Shown piece by piece: positions 49,755 to 58,064 of a DNA stretch of 64,000 bases (position 1 is the first letter of the stretch; each line of letters begins with the position of its first letter). The notes under the pieces were generated by a model that searched no databases, was not told where the DNA came from, and saw only the letters and a list, made by a program, of their open reading frames with translations. Made by a program: the position numbers and the translations under genes. The DNA comes from Aggregatilinea lenta (lineage in GTDB: Bacteria > Chloroflexota > Anaerolineae > Aggregatilineales > Aggregatilineaceae), in NCBI RefSeq assembly GCF_003569045.1, contig NZ_BFCB01000003.1, forward strand, positions 1,364,001 to 1,428,000, written 5' to 3'.

Positions 49755-50639
49755 CTATCCTTTGAATGCCCCTGCTGTGAGTCCGCGAATAAACTGGCGC
49801 TGAAGCGTCAGAAATACGATCAGGATCGGTATGATCGCCAGAATCAGCCCTGAGCTGAGCGCCGTATAGTCCACCGCATAGCGTCCCACCGCCTGATAGA
49901 GCGCGGGTTGGATGGTCTTGAGGCCCGGTTTGTAGACGAACGTGGTCGAGAACATAAACTCGTTCCACGTGCCCATGAACTGGAAGATCACCACGGTGGC
50001 GATGCCGGGGCGCGCCAGCGGCAGAAAGATGTACCAGAACACGCCCCATTCGGTACATCCGTCGATCTTGCCCGCGTCTGCCAGTTCGCTGGGCAGCGAC
50101 CGGAAGAACGCGCGCATCAGGAAGATAGCGAACGCAATCGCACCTCCCGTCATCGAGAGCGACAGCCCCGTGCGCGTATTGAGCAGGCCCAGGTCTTTGA
50201 GGAATGTGAACATCGGGATCAGGATCGCCTGGCCCGGTACCATCATCGCGGCCAAAAAGATGTAGAAAATGGCGTCGCGCTTGGGGAACTTTAGCTTGGC
50301 GAATGCATATCCGGCCAGTGTCGCCGTGATCACCACGATCGCAACGTTCAGCCCCGTAACATAAGCTGAGTTCAGCATGTGGTTGGGCAGATCCATCGCA
50401 TCCCAAACGCGTTCAAAATTGGTCAGCTCGAATGTCTTTGGCCAAAACGAGGAGAATACCTCGCGCTGATTCTTGAAGGAGGTGAGCACCATCCAGACCA
50501 AGGGGAATCCCATAACGACCGACAGCAGGAGCAAAATCAGGTAGGTCGCGGTGTATTTGACCCAACGCGCAACCCGGTACCATGTCGGGAAAGCGCTGTT
50601 GCTCTGGGCCAACGGTTTTGGCTGTGTAATCGCGCTCAT
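49755..50639 (-). CDS. Carbohydrate ABC transporter permease (MalG type), third importer
   Basis: 294 residues, six predicted helices. The ATPase-contact loop reads LADAGKIDGCTEWGVF near residue 190, where the usual EAA is partly replaced (DAGKIDGC), as in many CUT1 permeases. A short Pro/Ser-rich head precedes the first helix. It lies 12 bases after the MalF-type gene. No ATPase gene is present here either. Confidence 0.92.
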   Translation of the reverse strand: MSAITQPKPLAQSNSAFPTWYRVARWVKYTATYLILLLLSVVMGFPLVWMVLTSFKNQREVFSSFWPKTFELTNFERVWDAMDLPNHMLNSAYVTGLNVAIVVITATLAGYAFAKLKFPKRDAIFYIFLAAMMVPGQAILIPMFTFLKDLGLLNTRTGLSLSMTGGAIAFAIFLMRAFFRSLPSELADAGKIDGCTEWGVFWYIFLPLARPGIATVVIFQFMGTWNEFMFSTTFVYKPGLKTIQPALYQAVGRYAVDYTALSSGLILAIIPILIVFLTLQRQFIRGLTAGAFKG

Positions 50640-50651
50640 AGTGTCACCCTA

Positions 50652-51599
50652 TTACAGCTCTACTTCTCGAATCTGCCCCACGCGAATCTGAATCACGCTG
50701 AACACGAAGCTCACCAGCAGGATCAGCATCGCAATTGCCGTGGCGTACCCTAATTGGGGATTCGAGCTCCCCTGGGCCCCGAATGCTGTGCGGTAGAGGT
50801 ATGTGCCTAGCGTCTCGCTGGCGTGGTTCGGCCCACCCGTCGTCATGACCCATACCTGGTCAAACACCTTGAAGCCATTAATCGTGTTGAGCACCACGAC
50901 CACAATAAGCGTGCCGCGCAGCATGGGCACGGTAACATGCCGGAAGCGATGCCAAGCATTCGCCCCATCGATGGAGGCTGCTTCGTACAGGTCCTCTGGA
51001 ATATTTTGAAGCGCCGCGAAGAAGATAACGAGGTAGAAGCCCAACGACTGCCAGATAGAGACGAAGATGATGCTTGGGATGACAAGCTGCTTATCCGCCA
51101 GCCAAAGCTGCGTCCACTCCTTGAGGCCGATATTACGCAGTAGTTCGTTCAGCATGCCGAAGTTCGGCTCCAGGATCATGCGCCACAGCATGCCGGTAAT
51201 GGTCAGCGAAATGATAACCGGTAGGAAGTAGATCAACCGGAAAATGGCGCCGCCTTTGATCCCGGAGTTAATCAGGTTGGCGACGAGCAGCGGGATCGTC
51301 GTTTGCAGGACGACCGTGGCGAGCGTGAAATACACAGTGTTTTTGAGCGCCTGCACGAAGACATCATCTTCGAGCAGCAGGCGGTAGTTGCGTAGGCCCA
51401 CCCACGTGGCCGGATTTAAGCCGTCCCATTTCTGGAAGCTGAGCAGGATCGCATCCACGACGGGAACGGCCATAAAAATGAGCAAAAACACGGTGGCGGG
51501 CAGCAGAAACAGGAACGGCATCACCAGGCTGCGTAAATGCCACCGGGCCGTGGTGGGCGGTCGGTCGAGCCTGTCGATCATCACATCCTTAGTAGCCAT
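50652..51599 (-). CDS. Carbohydrate ABC transporter permease (MalF type), third importer
   Basis: 315 residues with six predicted helices and an EAA-type loop (YEAASIDGANAWHRF, near 218). It is preceded by a hairpin-containing gap after the binding-protein gene, suggesting lower expression than the binding protein. It pairs with the next MalG-type gene. Confidence 0.92.
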   Translation of the reverse strand: MATKDVMIDRLDRPPTTARWHLRSLVMPFLFLLPATVFLLIFMAVPVVDAILLSFQKWDGLNPATWVGLRNYRLLLEDDVFVQALKNTVYFTLATVVLQTTIPLLVANLINSGIKGGAIFRLIYFLPVIISLTITGMLWRMILEPNFGMLNELLRNIGLKEWTQLWLADKQLVIPSIIFVSIWQSLGFYLVIFFAALQNIPEDLYEAASIDGANAWHRFRHVTVPMLRGTLIVVVVLNTINGFKVFDQVWVMTTGGPNHASETLGTYLYRTAFGAQGSSNPQLGYATAIAMLILLVSFVFSVIQIRVGQIREVEL

Positions 51600-51637
51600 T
51601 TCCGGTCCTCATGTTGCTAACAGTATTCAGGCGTAGG

Positions 51638-51674
51638 GAGGTGTGGCGACAGCCGGAGACCTGCGCCACACCTC
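51638..51674 (-). terminator. Intercistronic hairpin after the third binding-protein gene
   Basis: GAGGTGTGGCG and CGCCACACCTC form a perfect 11-bp stem with a 15-base loop, 60 bases beyond the binding-protein stop and 39 bases before the MalF-type start. It likely stabilises the binding-protein message or partly terminates. The first operon has a hairpin in the same place. Confidence 0.55.
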
Positions 51675-51736
51675 GACCTCAGCGGCGGACCAACGCAAAG
51701 CTAAATGCCTTGGTTGGCCGGTCTTTGAACGTGAGT

Positions 51737-52993
51737 TTAGCGGGCGCGGGCCGCCTCGACATCAGCCTGAATCTTTGCAGCGCCCTCGGCTGGCTCAACC
51801 GAGCTGTCGAGAATACCGGCGCAGACATTCGATACCGCGTCCCAGCTCCCCTGGCCGAACAGGATGTGATTGGCGCCGTCTGTTTCCAGCCAGCCCGTCA
51901 TCTCCTGCACGATTTCGTTCTCAAGGAAGCCCGTACCGGCAGGCATGGAGGGCATATTCTGGGTCGCTTCGATGTGAAGCTGGTACGCATCGCCATACAG
52001 ATAGCGCGCGAACTCGAGCGCCATTTCCGTATTAGGCGAGTCGGCCTTCACAACCCAGCCTTCACCGCTGCCATCACCCGACCAGTGAATGCCGTCGGGC
52101 GTCAGCGCCGGATTCTTGATGACATAGTAGTTATCCAGCCACTCTTGCGGTGCCTGCTGTGCAAACAGGCCGCCCGGATACCATGACCCGGCATAGAACA
52201 TCGCCGCGCGACCGGAGTAGGCAATCTGCGCGCCCTGCTCTTCGGAAACGCCGTTGATACCCTCAACGAAGACATTCGCCTCGGCGAGACGCTGCAGCAG
52301 GTCGAGGGCGTTCACCACCGGCTCCGAGTCCCAGGAGACTTCCGGATCGGAGAGGTCATCGAGCGCGTACACATCGCCGCCGTACTGCGTGATGAGCGGC
52401 AGTACGAAGTCGGGGCACACGTTCATCGCGGCGTTGCCCCAGGACAGTGGGATGTAACCAGCGTCTTGAATCGTGGGAGCCATCTCGATCAGCTCGTCCC
52501 AGGTTTCGGGCGGCTCAAGGCCGAGTTCTTCCATGATCGCGCCGTTGACGAAGATGCCGAACATCTGCGCCGTCCACGGCAGCGCGTAAACGTTGCCGTC
52601 GAAGGTGAACTGGCGCAGTGGGCCGGGGAAGAACTGGTTAATGAACTCTTCGTCCATCACTTCGCTGTAGTTGACGATGGCACCCGCGCGGCCCAGCTCA
52701 GCCACCTTGACGTGCCCAAAGAAGACGTCGGGCAGCTCCTCGCCGGCGATCATCGCTTCCAGGGACGGCAGGTACTGCGCGAATGGGATGAAGTTGGTCT
52801 CGATGGTTACATTCGGATGTTCAGCTTCGAAGCCTTCGACGATGCTGCTCCACCACTCGCTCTCGTCGGTCATGGTGTCAGTCCAGTGCATAACGCGCAG
52901 CGTGATTGGTTCATCATCCTGCGCCAGGACCGGCATCGCGCCGATGACCAGAGCGATTACGACTAAAACGATCAGGGCTTTACGGAATTTCAT
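51737..52993 (-). CDS. Extracellular solute-binding protein, third importer
   Basis: 418 residues. A Sec signal peptide spans 1-25 (ending PVLAQDDE), with no lipobox. CUT1-type binding protein with DVFFGHVKV and AMFYAGSWYPGG segments. AGGAGG lies eight bases before the ATG. It follows the ROK regulator gene by 89 bases in the same direction; that gap could hold a promoter of its own. It delivers a sugar, probably a beta-glucoside, to the permease pair (inferred from GH1 in the operon). Confidence 0.92.
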   Translation of the reverse strand: MKFRKALIVLVVIALVIGAMPVLAQDDEPITLRVMHWTDTMTDESEWWSSIVEGFEAEHPNVTIETNFIPFAQYLPSLEAMIAGEELPDVFFGHVKVAELGRAGAIVNYSEVMDEEFINQFFPGPLRQFTFDGNVYALPWTAQMFGIFVNGAIMEELGLEPPETWDELIEMAPTIQDAGYIPLSWGNAAMNVCPDFVLPLITQYGGDVYALDDLSDPEVSWDSEPVVNALDLLQRLAEANVFVEGINGVSEEQGAQIAYSGRAAMFYAGSWYPGGLFAQQAPQEWLDNYYVIKNPALTPDGIHWSGDGSGEGWVVKADSPNTEMALEFARYLYGDAYQLHIEATQNMPSMPAGTGFLENEIVQEMTGWLETDGANHILFGQGSWDAVSNVCAGILDSSVEPAEGAAKIQADVEAARAR

Positions 52994-53082
52994 GATCTTT
53001 CCTCCTAAATAAGATTCCTAATTGCGGAAACAACTTTGGAAATATTGCTTTTGGCTTGACCGGCGCGTACTTTGCTCAAGCC

Positions 53083-54300
53083 TTATGGCAATTGTCCAAC
53101 CAGGAAAGATTCAAGGGCGAGGCATGCGGCTCCGAGGCCGATGCCACCTTCGCCTCCAAAGCGGGTCACTTTTATGTCGACGATCTTCAGTGGTTCACCG
53201 AGCGCGTAGTGTTGAACAATATTTTGAAGACGGGGGACAACATAGGGGCTGATCATAACCCCGCACCAACCGCCCAGTACGATAAGCTGGGGGTTGAAAA
53301 GGTTGATGATGTTGGCTATGCCTACGCCTAAGTAGCGCGTCACTTGAGTCATGACAGCAACCGCGTCCGGATCGCCGGCTTCGGCTGAATCACAGAGTTT
53401 GCGGAGCATCGCTTGCTGATCGTGCAGGCCCAGCGCTGGGTGCCGCGAGTTGACTTCCCTTAACTGGCGCAAGATTCCGGGCGCGCCAATGAATGATTCG
53501 ATACAGCCCTGGCTTCCGCAACGGCAGGCCGGGCCATCAAGGGCCACGCAGGTGTGACCCCATTCTCCGGCGCTGTTGGTCGTGCCGCGGTAGAGCAGGC
53601 CGTCGATTATAATCCCGGCAGCCACGCCTGTTCCCAGCAGCAGTTCGGCCAAATTGTTGACGTGCTGGCCCACTCCGAACCACGCTTCGGCCAGGGCGAG
53701 GGCTTGCATGCCGTTGTCAAGTTGAATGGAGATATTGAGCTGCTGGTGTAGCAAGTCGAGAAAAGGAATATTGTGCCATCCCCAATTGGGAGCAAAAATC
53801 GAAACACCCCCGGTGCGGCTAACGATACCGGGCATTCCAACGCCCATCGAGATGACTCTCTGATCCGGTACGGCATGGCGACTCTGAAGGCTCATAACGC
53901 TCTTGACGATGTAAGCGGCGATGACCTCCGGGCTGTTGTCGTCGGCTGAGACATCGATGTGCACATCATCAATCTTGTTCAGCTTCATCGTGTAGAGCGC
54001 GGTGTAAATATGGGTTTCGGCCACCTCCACGCCGACGAAATAGCCATACTGCGGATTGATCGCCAGCGACGTGCGGGGCCGCCCGCCCTGCGATTCCTCC
54101 GTGCCAACCGACGTAACGACCTTTTCTTCGATCAGGTTGGCCACCAGGTTTGTCACCGTTGCCGGGCTAAGACCAGAGCGCTCGCTCAGCTCCAGGCGGC
54201 TGATCGGCTCGTTGAAGTAGATCAAGCGCAAAAGCGTTTGCTGGTTGGCACGCCGCAAATCGCGCGTGGTTTGGAGGGAAGGAAAAGTAATATTATTCAT
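53083..54300 (-). CDS. ROK-family transcriptional regulator (NagC/XylR type)
   Basis: 405 residues. An N-terminal winged helix-turn-helix (about 17-75; ISRLELSERSGLSPATVTNL) is followed by a sugar-kinase-like ROK domain. The zinc-binding signature is present: GEWGHTCVALDGPACRCGSQ, then GCIE. ROK regulators bind sugars and usually repress the neighbouring uptake operon. It is the first gene of the minus-strand set that continues to the VOC pair. Its promoter overlaps an inverted repeat, which suggests autorepression. Confidence 0.93.
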   Translation of the reverse strand: MNNITFPSLQTTRDLRRANQQTLLRLIYFNEPISRLELSERSGLSPATVTNLVANLIEEKVVTSVGTEESQGGRPRTSLAINPQYGYFVGVEVAETHIYTALYTMKLNKIDDVHIDVSADDNSPEVIAAYIVKSVMSLQSRHAVPDQRVISMGVGMPGIVSRTGGVSIFAPNWGWHNIPFLDLLHQQLNISIQLDNGMQALALAEAWFGVGQHVNNLAELLLGTGVAAGIIIDGLLYRGTTNSAGEWGHTCVALDGPACRCGSQGCIESFIGAPGILRQLREVNSRHPALGLHDQQAMLRKLCDSAEAGDPDAVAVMTQVTRYLGVGIANIINLFNPQLIVLGGWCGVMISPYVVPRLQNIVQHYALGEPLKIVDIKVTRFGGEGGIGLGAACLALESFLVGQLP

Positions 54301-54317
54301 GATATAATCTCTGGTGA

Positions 54318-54362
54318 CTTAAACTTAGACTTATTTTAAGATAAAAAATAACCCCATGTCAA
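54318..54362 (-). promoter_or_regulatory. Promoter of the ROK gene overlapped by an operator-like repeat
   Basis: On the minus strand a perfect -35 TTGACA (54362-54357) and TAAAAT (54338-54333) are 18 bases apart. The inverted repeat CTTAAA-N11-TTTAAG (54318-54340) covers the -10 box and start point. Three direct ACTTA copies with six-base period lie at 54317-54333. Confidence 0.65.
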
Positions 54363-54499
54363 TCGGTTCATTCGATTGAGAAGGAGGAGACACTCGAACA
54401 ACTATTAACTCTGGCTTTCGAGCTACTGTGACGTGGGCACGGAACGGCGCTCCAACGTAAAGATTCGCCTTCAAATTGTTTTGTCTGGAGGGAAACACA

Positions 54500-55819
54500 G
54501 TGAAAGCACGGTTGGTCCCGGTCTATTTTCCGGGCAAAAATGACGATTTTGACAGACAGCTTACGGCTCTCAAGGACCTATTGGCCGGAGAAGCCGAACT
54601 TTTGGAGCCGGTGCTGTTGGGCACCGCGCTGCCAGACGCGGACGCAGTCGTTTTCCCGCAGATGCTTGGCGAGGGCTACCGGATGCTCGATCAGTTCAAG
54701 GCGATTCCGCTGCCGGTGCTGGTGATCACGTCTGAGTTCGGCACGATGGCGATGTGGGACTGGGAGCTTGCCAGCTACCTGCGGGCGGAAGGCGTCAACG
54801 TCATCACGCCCTATGACCTTGAACAGAGCCGAAAGCTGTGCCGGGCGCTGGGCGTCAAGCGCCAGTTGATCCAATCGAAGTTCCTGGTATTCCAGGACAA
54901 CCCCGGCGAGGGCTTCCAGCCGGAGATCTTCAAGCGCTTCTACTGGTGGGAAGACGAGTGCGTTCAGCGCATGTTCGACAAGTTTGGCATTACAGTCGTC
55001 AAGAAGAGTTTCAAGGAACTGGGTGCGCGCGCAAAAGCAATTCCTGACGAGGTTGCGCAGCCGGTATGGGACGAATGGGCCAGCCGGCTCAACCTAGATG
55101 CGCTGGTCCCTCGCCAGGTGCTCAGCGCCCTAAAGATCTACCTCGCCGTCAAACAAGAGCTGGATGCCGATCCGAGTGTGCAAGGGGTGGGGATCAACTG
55201 CCTGAACGAGTCCCATTTCTCCGATACGACGCCCTGCCTGGCCTGGAACATGCTCTACGAAGAGCGGCGGCTGATCTGGGGCTGCGAGGCGGACAGCGTG
55301 TCGATGCTGACCAAGTTCATCCTGAACAGGTCGCTTAATGTGCCGATCATGATGACCAACCTGTATCCCTTTCTGATGGGGCAGGCGGCGCTCAAGCACG
55401 AGCGAATCCCGGCCTTCCCCAACGTGCCCGAACCGGAAAATCACATTCTGGTCGCCCATTGCGGCTATCTCGGCGTGCTGCCGCAGTCGTTCGCAACCGA
55501 ATGGACGCTGCGTCCCAAAGTGCTGCGTATCGTGGACGATAACGCAACCGCCATCGACGCCCGCCTACCCGAAGGCAATATGACTCTCGCCAAACTCGCT
55601 CCGTCGTTTGAGGCGATCACGGTCGTCGAAGGCAGTCTGGAAGGCTATGCGCAGTATCCAGGCTCTGATTGCCTGAACGGGGCGGTGCTCCGGATCCCCG
55701 ACGGGTACAGTCTGATGGAGCGCGCGTCGTCGCACCATTACCTCCTGATGACCGGGCACAATCTGGCCGATATCCGGTTGATCAGCAAAGTGTTCGGCCT
55801 CGACGTAGTGACACTATAG
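54500..55819 (+). CDS. Sugar isomerase-like protein (FucI/AraA superfamily)
   Basis: About 439 residues from GTG 54500, chosen for the GGAGGG site; a longer start at 54476 is less likely. The protein resembles the L-fucose/L-arabinose isomerase superfamily: an N-terminal domain with the FPQMLGEG type segment, a middle part with GINCLNESHFSDTTPCLAWN (about 228-247), and a C-terminal beta domain (about 330-439). The usual Mn2+ ligands appear as Glu and Asp in the middle segment and His in SSHHYLLMTGH. It is divergent from the ROK regulator. It probably interconverts a sugar from the third locus, but could belong to an uncharacterised branch. Confidence 0.78.
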   Translation: MKARLVPVYFPGKNDDFDRQLTALKDLLAGEAELLEPVLLGTALPDADAVVFPQMLGEGYRMLDQFKAIPLPVLVITSEFGTMAMWDWELASYLRAEGVNVITPYDLEQSRKLCRALGVKRQLIQSKFLVFQDNPGEGFQPEIFKRFYWWEDECVQRMFDKFGITVVKKSFKELGARAKAIPDEVAQPVWDEWASRLNLDALVPRQVLSALKIYLAVKQELDADPSVQGVGINCLNESHFSDTTPCLAWNMLYEERRLIWGCEADSVSMLTKFILNRSLNVPIMMTNLYPFLMGQAALKHERIPAFPNVPEPENHILVAHCGYLGVLPQSFATEWTLRPKVLRIVDDNATAIDARLPEGNMTLAKLAPSFEAITVVEGSLEGYAQYPGSDCLNGAVLRIPDGYSLMERASSHHYLLMTGHNLADIRLISKVFGLDVVTL

Positions 55820-55841
55820 GACGGATGCCCATTAACCCCGG

Positions 55842-55904
55842 CCCCTTCTCTCTCTTGAGAGAGAGGGGGAAAAAGGAACAGGGGCGGGTTTGCAGACTTG
55901 CCCC
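55842..55904 (+). repeat. Two palindromic repeats after the isomerase-like gene
   Basis: First a CTCTCTC-TTGA-GAGAGAG hairpin (core 55848-55865, extended by G-T and C-G pairs), able to terminate transcription. Then GGGGCGGGTTTGCAGACTTG (from 55881), which folds on itself with G-T pairs and resembles the perfect palindrome at 3618-3639. Such repeats probably occur many times in the genome. Confidence 0.5.
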
Positions 55905-55987
55905 TACAGCACTAAGGGCGTATGGTTCAAAAACCAATCGCCACAGGAAGTCCGTCTTCTGAAATAGAGTCGGATCGACTGGAAAAA

Positions 55988-57224
55988 CCCGTACTCTGAA
56001 AGTATTCATGAAATCCAAAACTGAGGCAAGAAACAGCCTGATCCAGCGGGTAAAATGAAGCGTTTGATTTACCGCTGGAAAAGGAAAAGAGCTGGTTTGG
56101 TTTTGCGTATGGCAGGGGGTCTCAACCCTGGTTGAGCTTATCAGACGGGGCCGCAGGTCGGAAGGCGACAAGGACTTCGAAATCTTACTGTTGCGTCGCC
56201 AACTGGCGATCTATGAACGCAGGCAAGAGCGGGTACCGCATTTATCCAGGGGCGAGCAGTTGATTCTGGTGGTCCTGGCCACCAAGCTGAAAGACAGAAC
56301 GAATCGCACGATCAAAGCCATGGGCGACGTGATTCGGATCGTCAAACCAGCGACGGTGTTTGGGTGGCATCGCGCGTTAGTGCAACGCAAATGGACCTAT
56401 CGCCACTGCAACGCGGGTCGTCCGCGGACCGACAAGAAAATCGAGCAGCTCGTGTTACGCCTGGCGCGCGAAAGCGACTGGGGTCATGAACGCATTGAAG
56501 GTGAATGGCTCAAACTGGGGTACACCATCAGTCATGAGACGGTCGGCAACATCCTGGAACGCCATGGTATCCCGCCTGTTCCTGAGCGCGATAGCTCGCC
56601 GAGTTGGCGGCACTTGATGGCGCATTACAAAGAGCCGCTGCTGGGGTGCGACTTTTTCACGGTCGAAACCTTGTTTCTGCGGACATTGTATGGGCTGGTG
56701 TTCATCGAGATTGGGACGCATCGGGTGCATTTCGGCGGTTGTACCGCCCATCCGGACAACGCGTGGGTCACGCAACAAGCGCGTCAGGTGATGTGGGCGT
56801 TGGAAGACCGCGACCCTGGCTTCCGATTTCTAATCCGGGACAATGACACGAAGTTCACAGACGCTTTCGACATGATCTTTCGCTCGGAAGGCATTGATGT
56901 GATCCGGACACCCTATCGTGCCCCGAATGCAAACGCATACGCGGAGAGATGGATTCGCTCCGCGCGTGAGGAGTGCCTGGATAAGCTGTTGATTATCAAC
57001 CAGGCTCACTTGCGACGTGCCATGCGCGAATACATCACGTTCTTCAACACGGCGCGTCCCGATCAGGGTCTCGAGCAACGGATTCCCGTGCCAAAGATCG
57101 GCCATGAAAACGCTGGCTCTGTGCGTTCTCGCGCGGTGTTGGGTGGCATCATCCATGAGACTGCTACCGTGACGCCGCGTGAGGGAGGACATCGGCTATT
57201 GCACGAATTTTTTGAGACTACGGG
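55988..57224 (+). mobile_element. Full-length insertion sequence with terminal inverted repeats
   Basis: The left end CCCGTACTCTGAAAGTATTC (55988 onward) matches the inverse of the right end (57202-57224) at 18 of 23 positions. It carries one DDE transposase gene whose stop lies just past the right repeat. No clear target duplication was found at the edges. Related short derivatives occur at 6438, 13606 and 35417. Confidence 0.75.
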
Positions 57225-57228
57225 ATAG
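56191..57228 (+). CDS. DDE integrase-type transposase (IS481/IS3-like)
   Basis: 345 residues from TTG 56191. A helix-turn-helix-like N-terminus is followed by an rve-type catalytic core with D154 (LGCDFFTVE), D217 (LIRDNDTKF) and E252 (AYAERWIRSAREE), about 35 residues apart as required. The C-terminus ends GGIIHE and runs into the terminal repeat. The frame stays open upstream to about 56101 and encodes family-like residues (STLVELIRRGRRSEGDKDFE), so the true start is probably upstream at a rare codon such as CTG 56128, or the original ATG was lost. It could mobilise the three short derivatives in this window. Confidence 0.85.
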   Translation: MRRQLAIYERRQERVPHLSRGEQLILVVLATKLKDRTNRTIKAMGDVIRIVKPATVFGWHRALVQRKWTYRHCNAGRPRTDKKIEQLVLRLARESDWGHERIEGEWLKLGYTISHETVGNILERHGIPPVPERDSSPSWRHLMAHYKEPLLGCDFFTVETLFLRTLYGLVFIEIGTHRVHFGGCTAHPDNAWVTQQARQVMWALEDRDPGFRFLIRDNDTKFTDAFDMIFRSEGIDVIRTPYRAPNANAYAERWIRSAREECLDKLLIINQAHLRRAMREYITFFNTARPDQGLEQRIPVPKIGHENAGSVRSRAVLGGIIHETATVTPREGGHRLLHEFFETTG

Positions 57229-57347
57229 CGCCGCGAAGATCGACCCGTAAATCGGGCGGTGAGTGCAAAGAGTCACATCCGGACCGAGTCAGGTCAACCA
57301 CGCTGATTTCAGCTTGCATAAGTGGTATCGCGCGGCCATGCGGTTGC

Positions 57348-58049
57348 TTAGATCAACCGGGCAATCGCAAAGGCCGTGCCCGCCGCTACCCCGCCGATGA
57401 GCATCGTCTGCCAGCCGGATCGCCAGGCGCTAAGACCAGTCACGCGACCCTTCACGTAACCGAACACAAACAGGGCCGTCAGGGTGAAAAGCACCGAGAT
57501 ATAGAGCGCCGTTGTCACCGTATTCACGAGTATATATGGGGCCAACGGAATGAAACCGGATACGGCATAGGAGATTGCAATGGTCAATGCGCTTTGCAGC
57601 GCGCGGCGCGGATCGGGACGCTCCAGACCCAGCTCAAAGCGCATCATGAAATCGACCCACTTGGCGCGATCTTTCCGCAGTGATCCGACCACCGACGCAC
57701 TCTGGTTCTCATCCAATCCAAAATCGCGCAAGATCGCCACAACCTCAGCAGCTTCCTGTTCCGGCACATCCTCCGTTTCCGCAATCTCGCGGCGTTCCTC
57801 GGCGTCGTAGTGCTCGACATCCGTCCTTCCCGCCAGATATCCGCCCAATCCCATCGAGATCGACCCGGCGGCGATCTCAGCTAACCCGGCTGTAATCACG
57901 ATCTTGGCAGCTACCGCCGCGCCCGACATCCCGGCGGCAATCGCAAACGGTACGGTTAACCCATCCGACATCCCGATGACAATATCGCGCACCGTGTCGG
58001 AGGCCATAAAGTGTCGTTCGATATGAGGGCGAATTGTCAAGCGTACCAC
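57348..58049 (-). CDS. VIT1/CCC1-family transporter
   Basis: 233 residues; membrane helices about 30-70 and three more in the last 90 residues. Signature segments are DIVIGMSDGLTVPFAIAAG, SISMGLGGYLAGRTDVEHY with the cytoplasmic Glu-rich metal-binding stretch EERREIAETEDVPEQEAAEV, and FIPLAPYIL. The family exports Fe2+ or Mn2+ from the cytoplasm in exchange for protons. The start is uncertain: GTG 58049 or ATG 58007. It follows the copper ATPase gene by 15 bases, so the two form a metal-export pair. Confidence 0.88.
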   Translation of the reverse strand: MVRLTIRPHIERHFMASDTVRDIVIGMSDGLTVPFAIAAGMSGAAVAAKIVITAGLAEIAAGSISMGLGGYLAGRTDVEHYDAEERREIAETEDVPEQEAAEVVAILRDFGLDENQSASVVGSLRKDRAKWVDFMMRFELGLERPDPRRALQSALTIAISYAVSGFIPLAPYILVNTVTTALYISVLFTLTALFVFGYVKGRVTGLSAWRSGWQTMLIGGVAAGTAFAIARLI

Positions 58050-58064
58050 CCCTTCATGCGGCGC

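Noticed and set aside
55988-57224. Target-site duplication flanking the intact insertion sequence
   Set aside because: The bases on each side of the terminal repeats (GGAAAAA and ATAGCGC) do not match.
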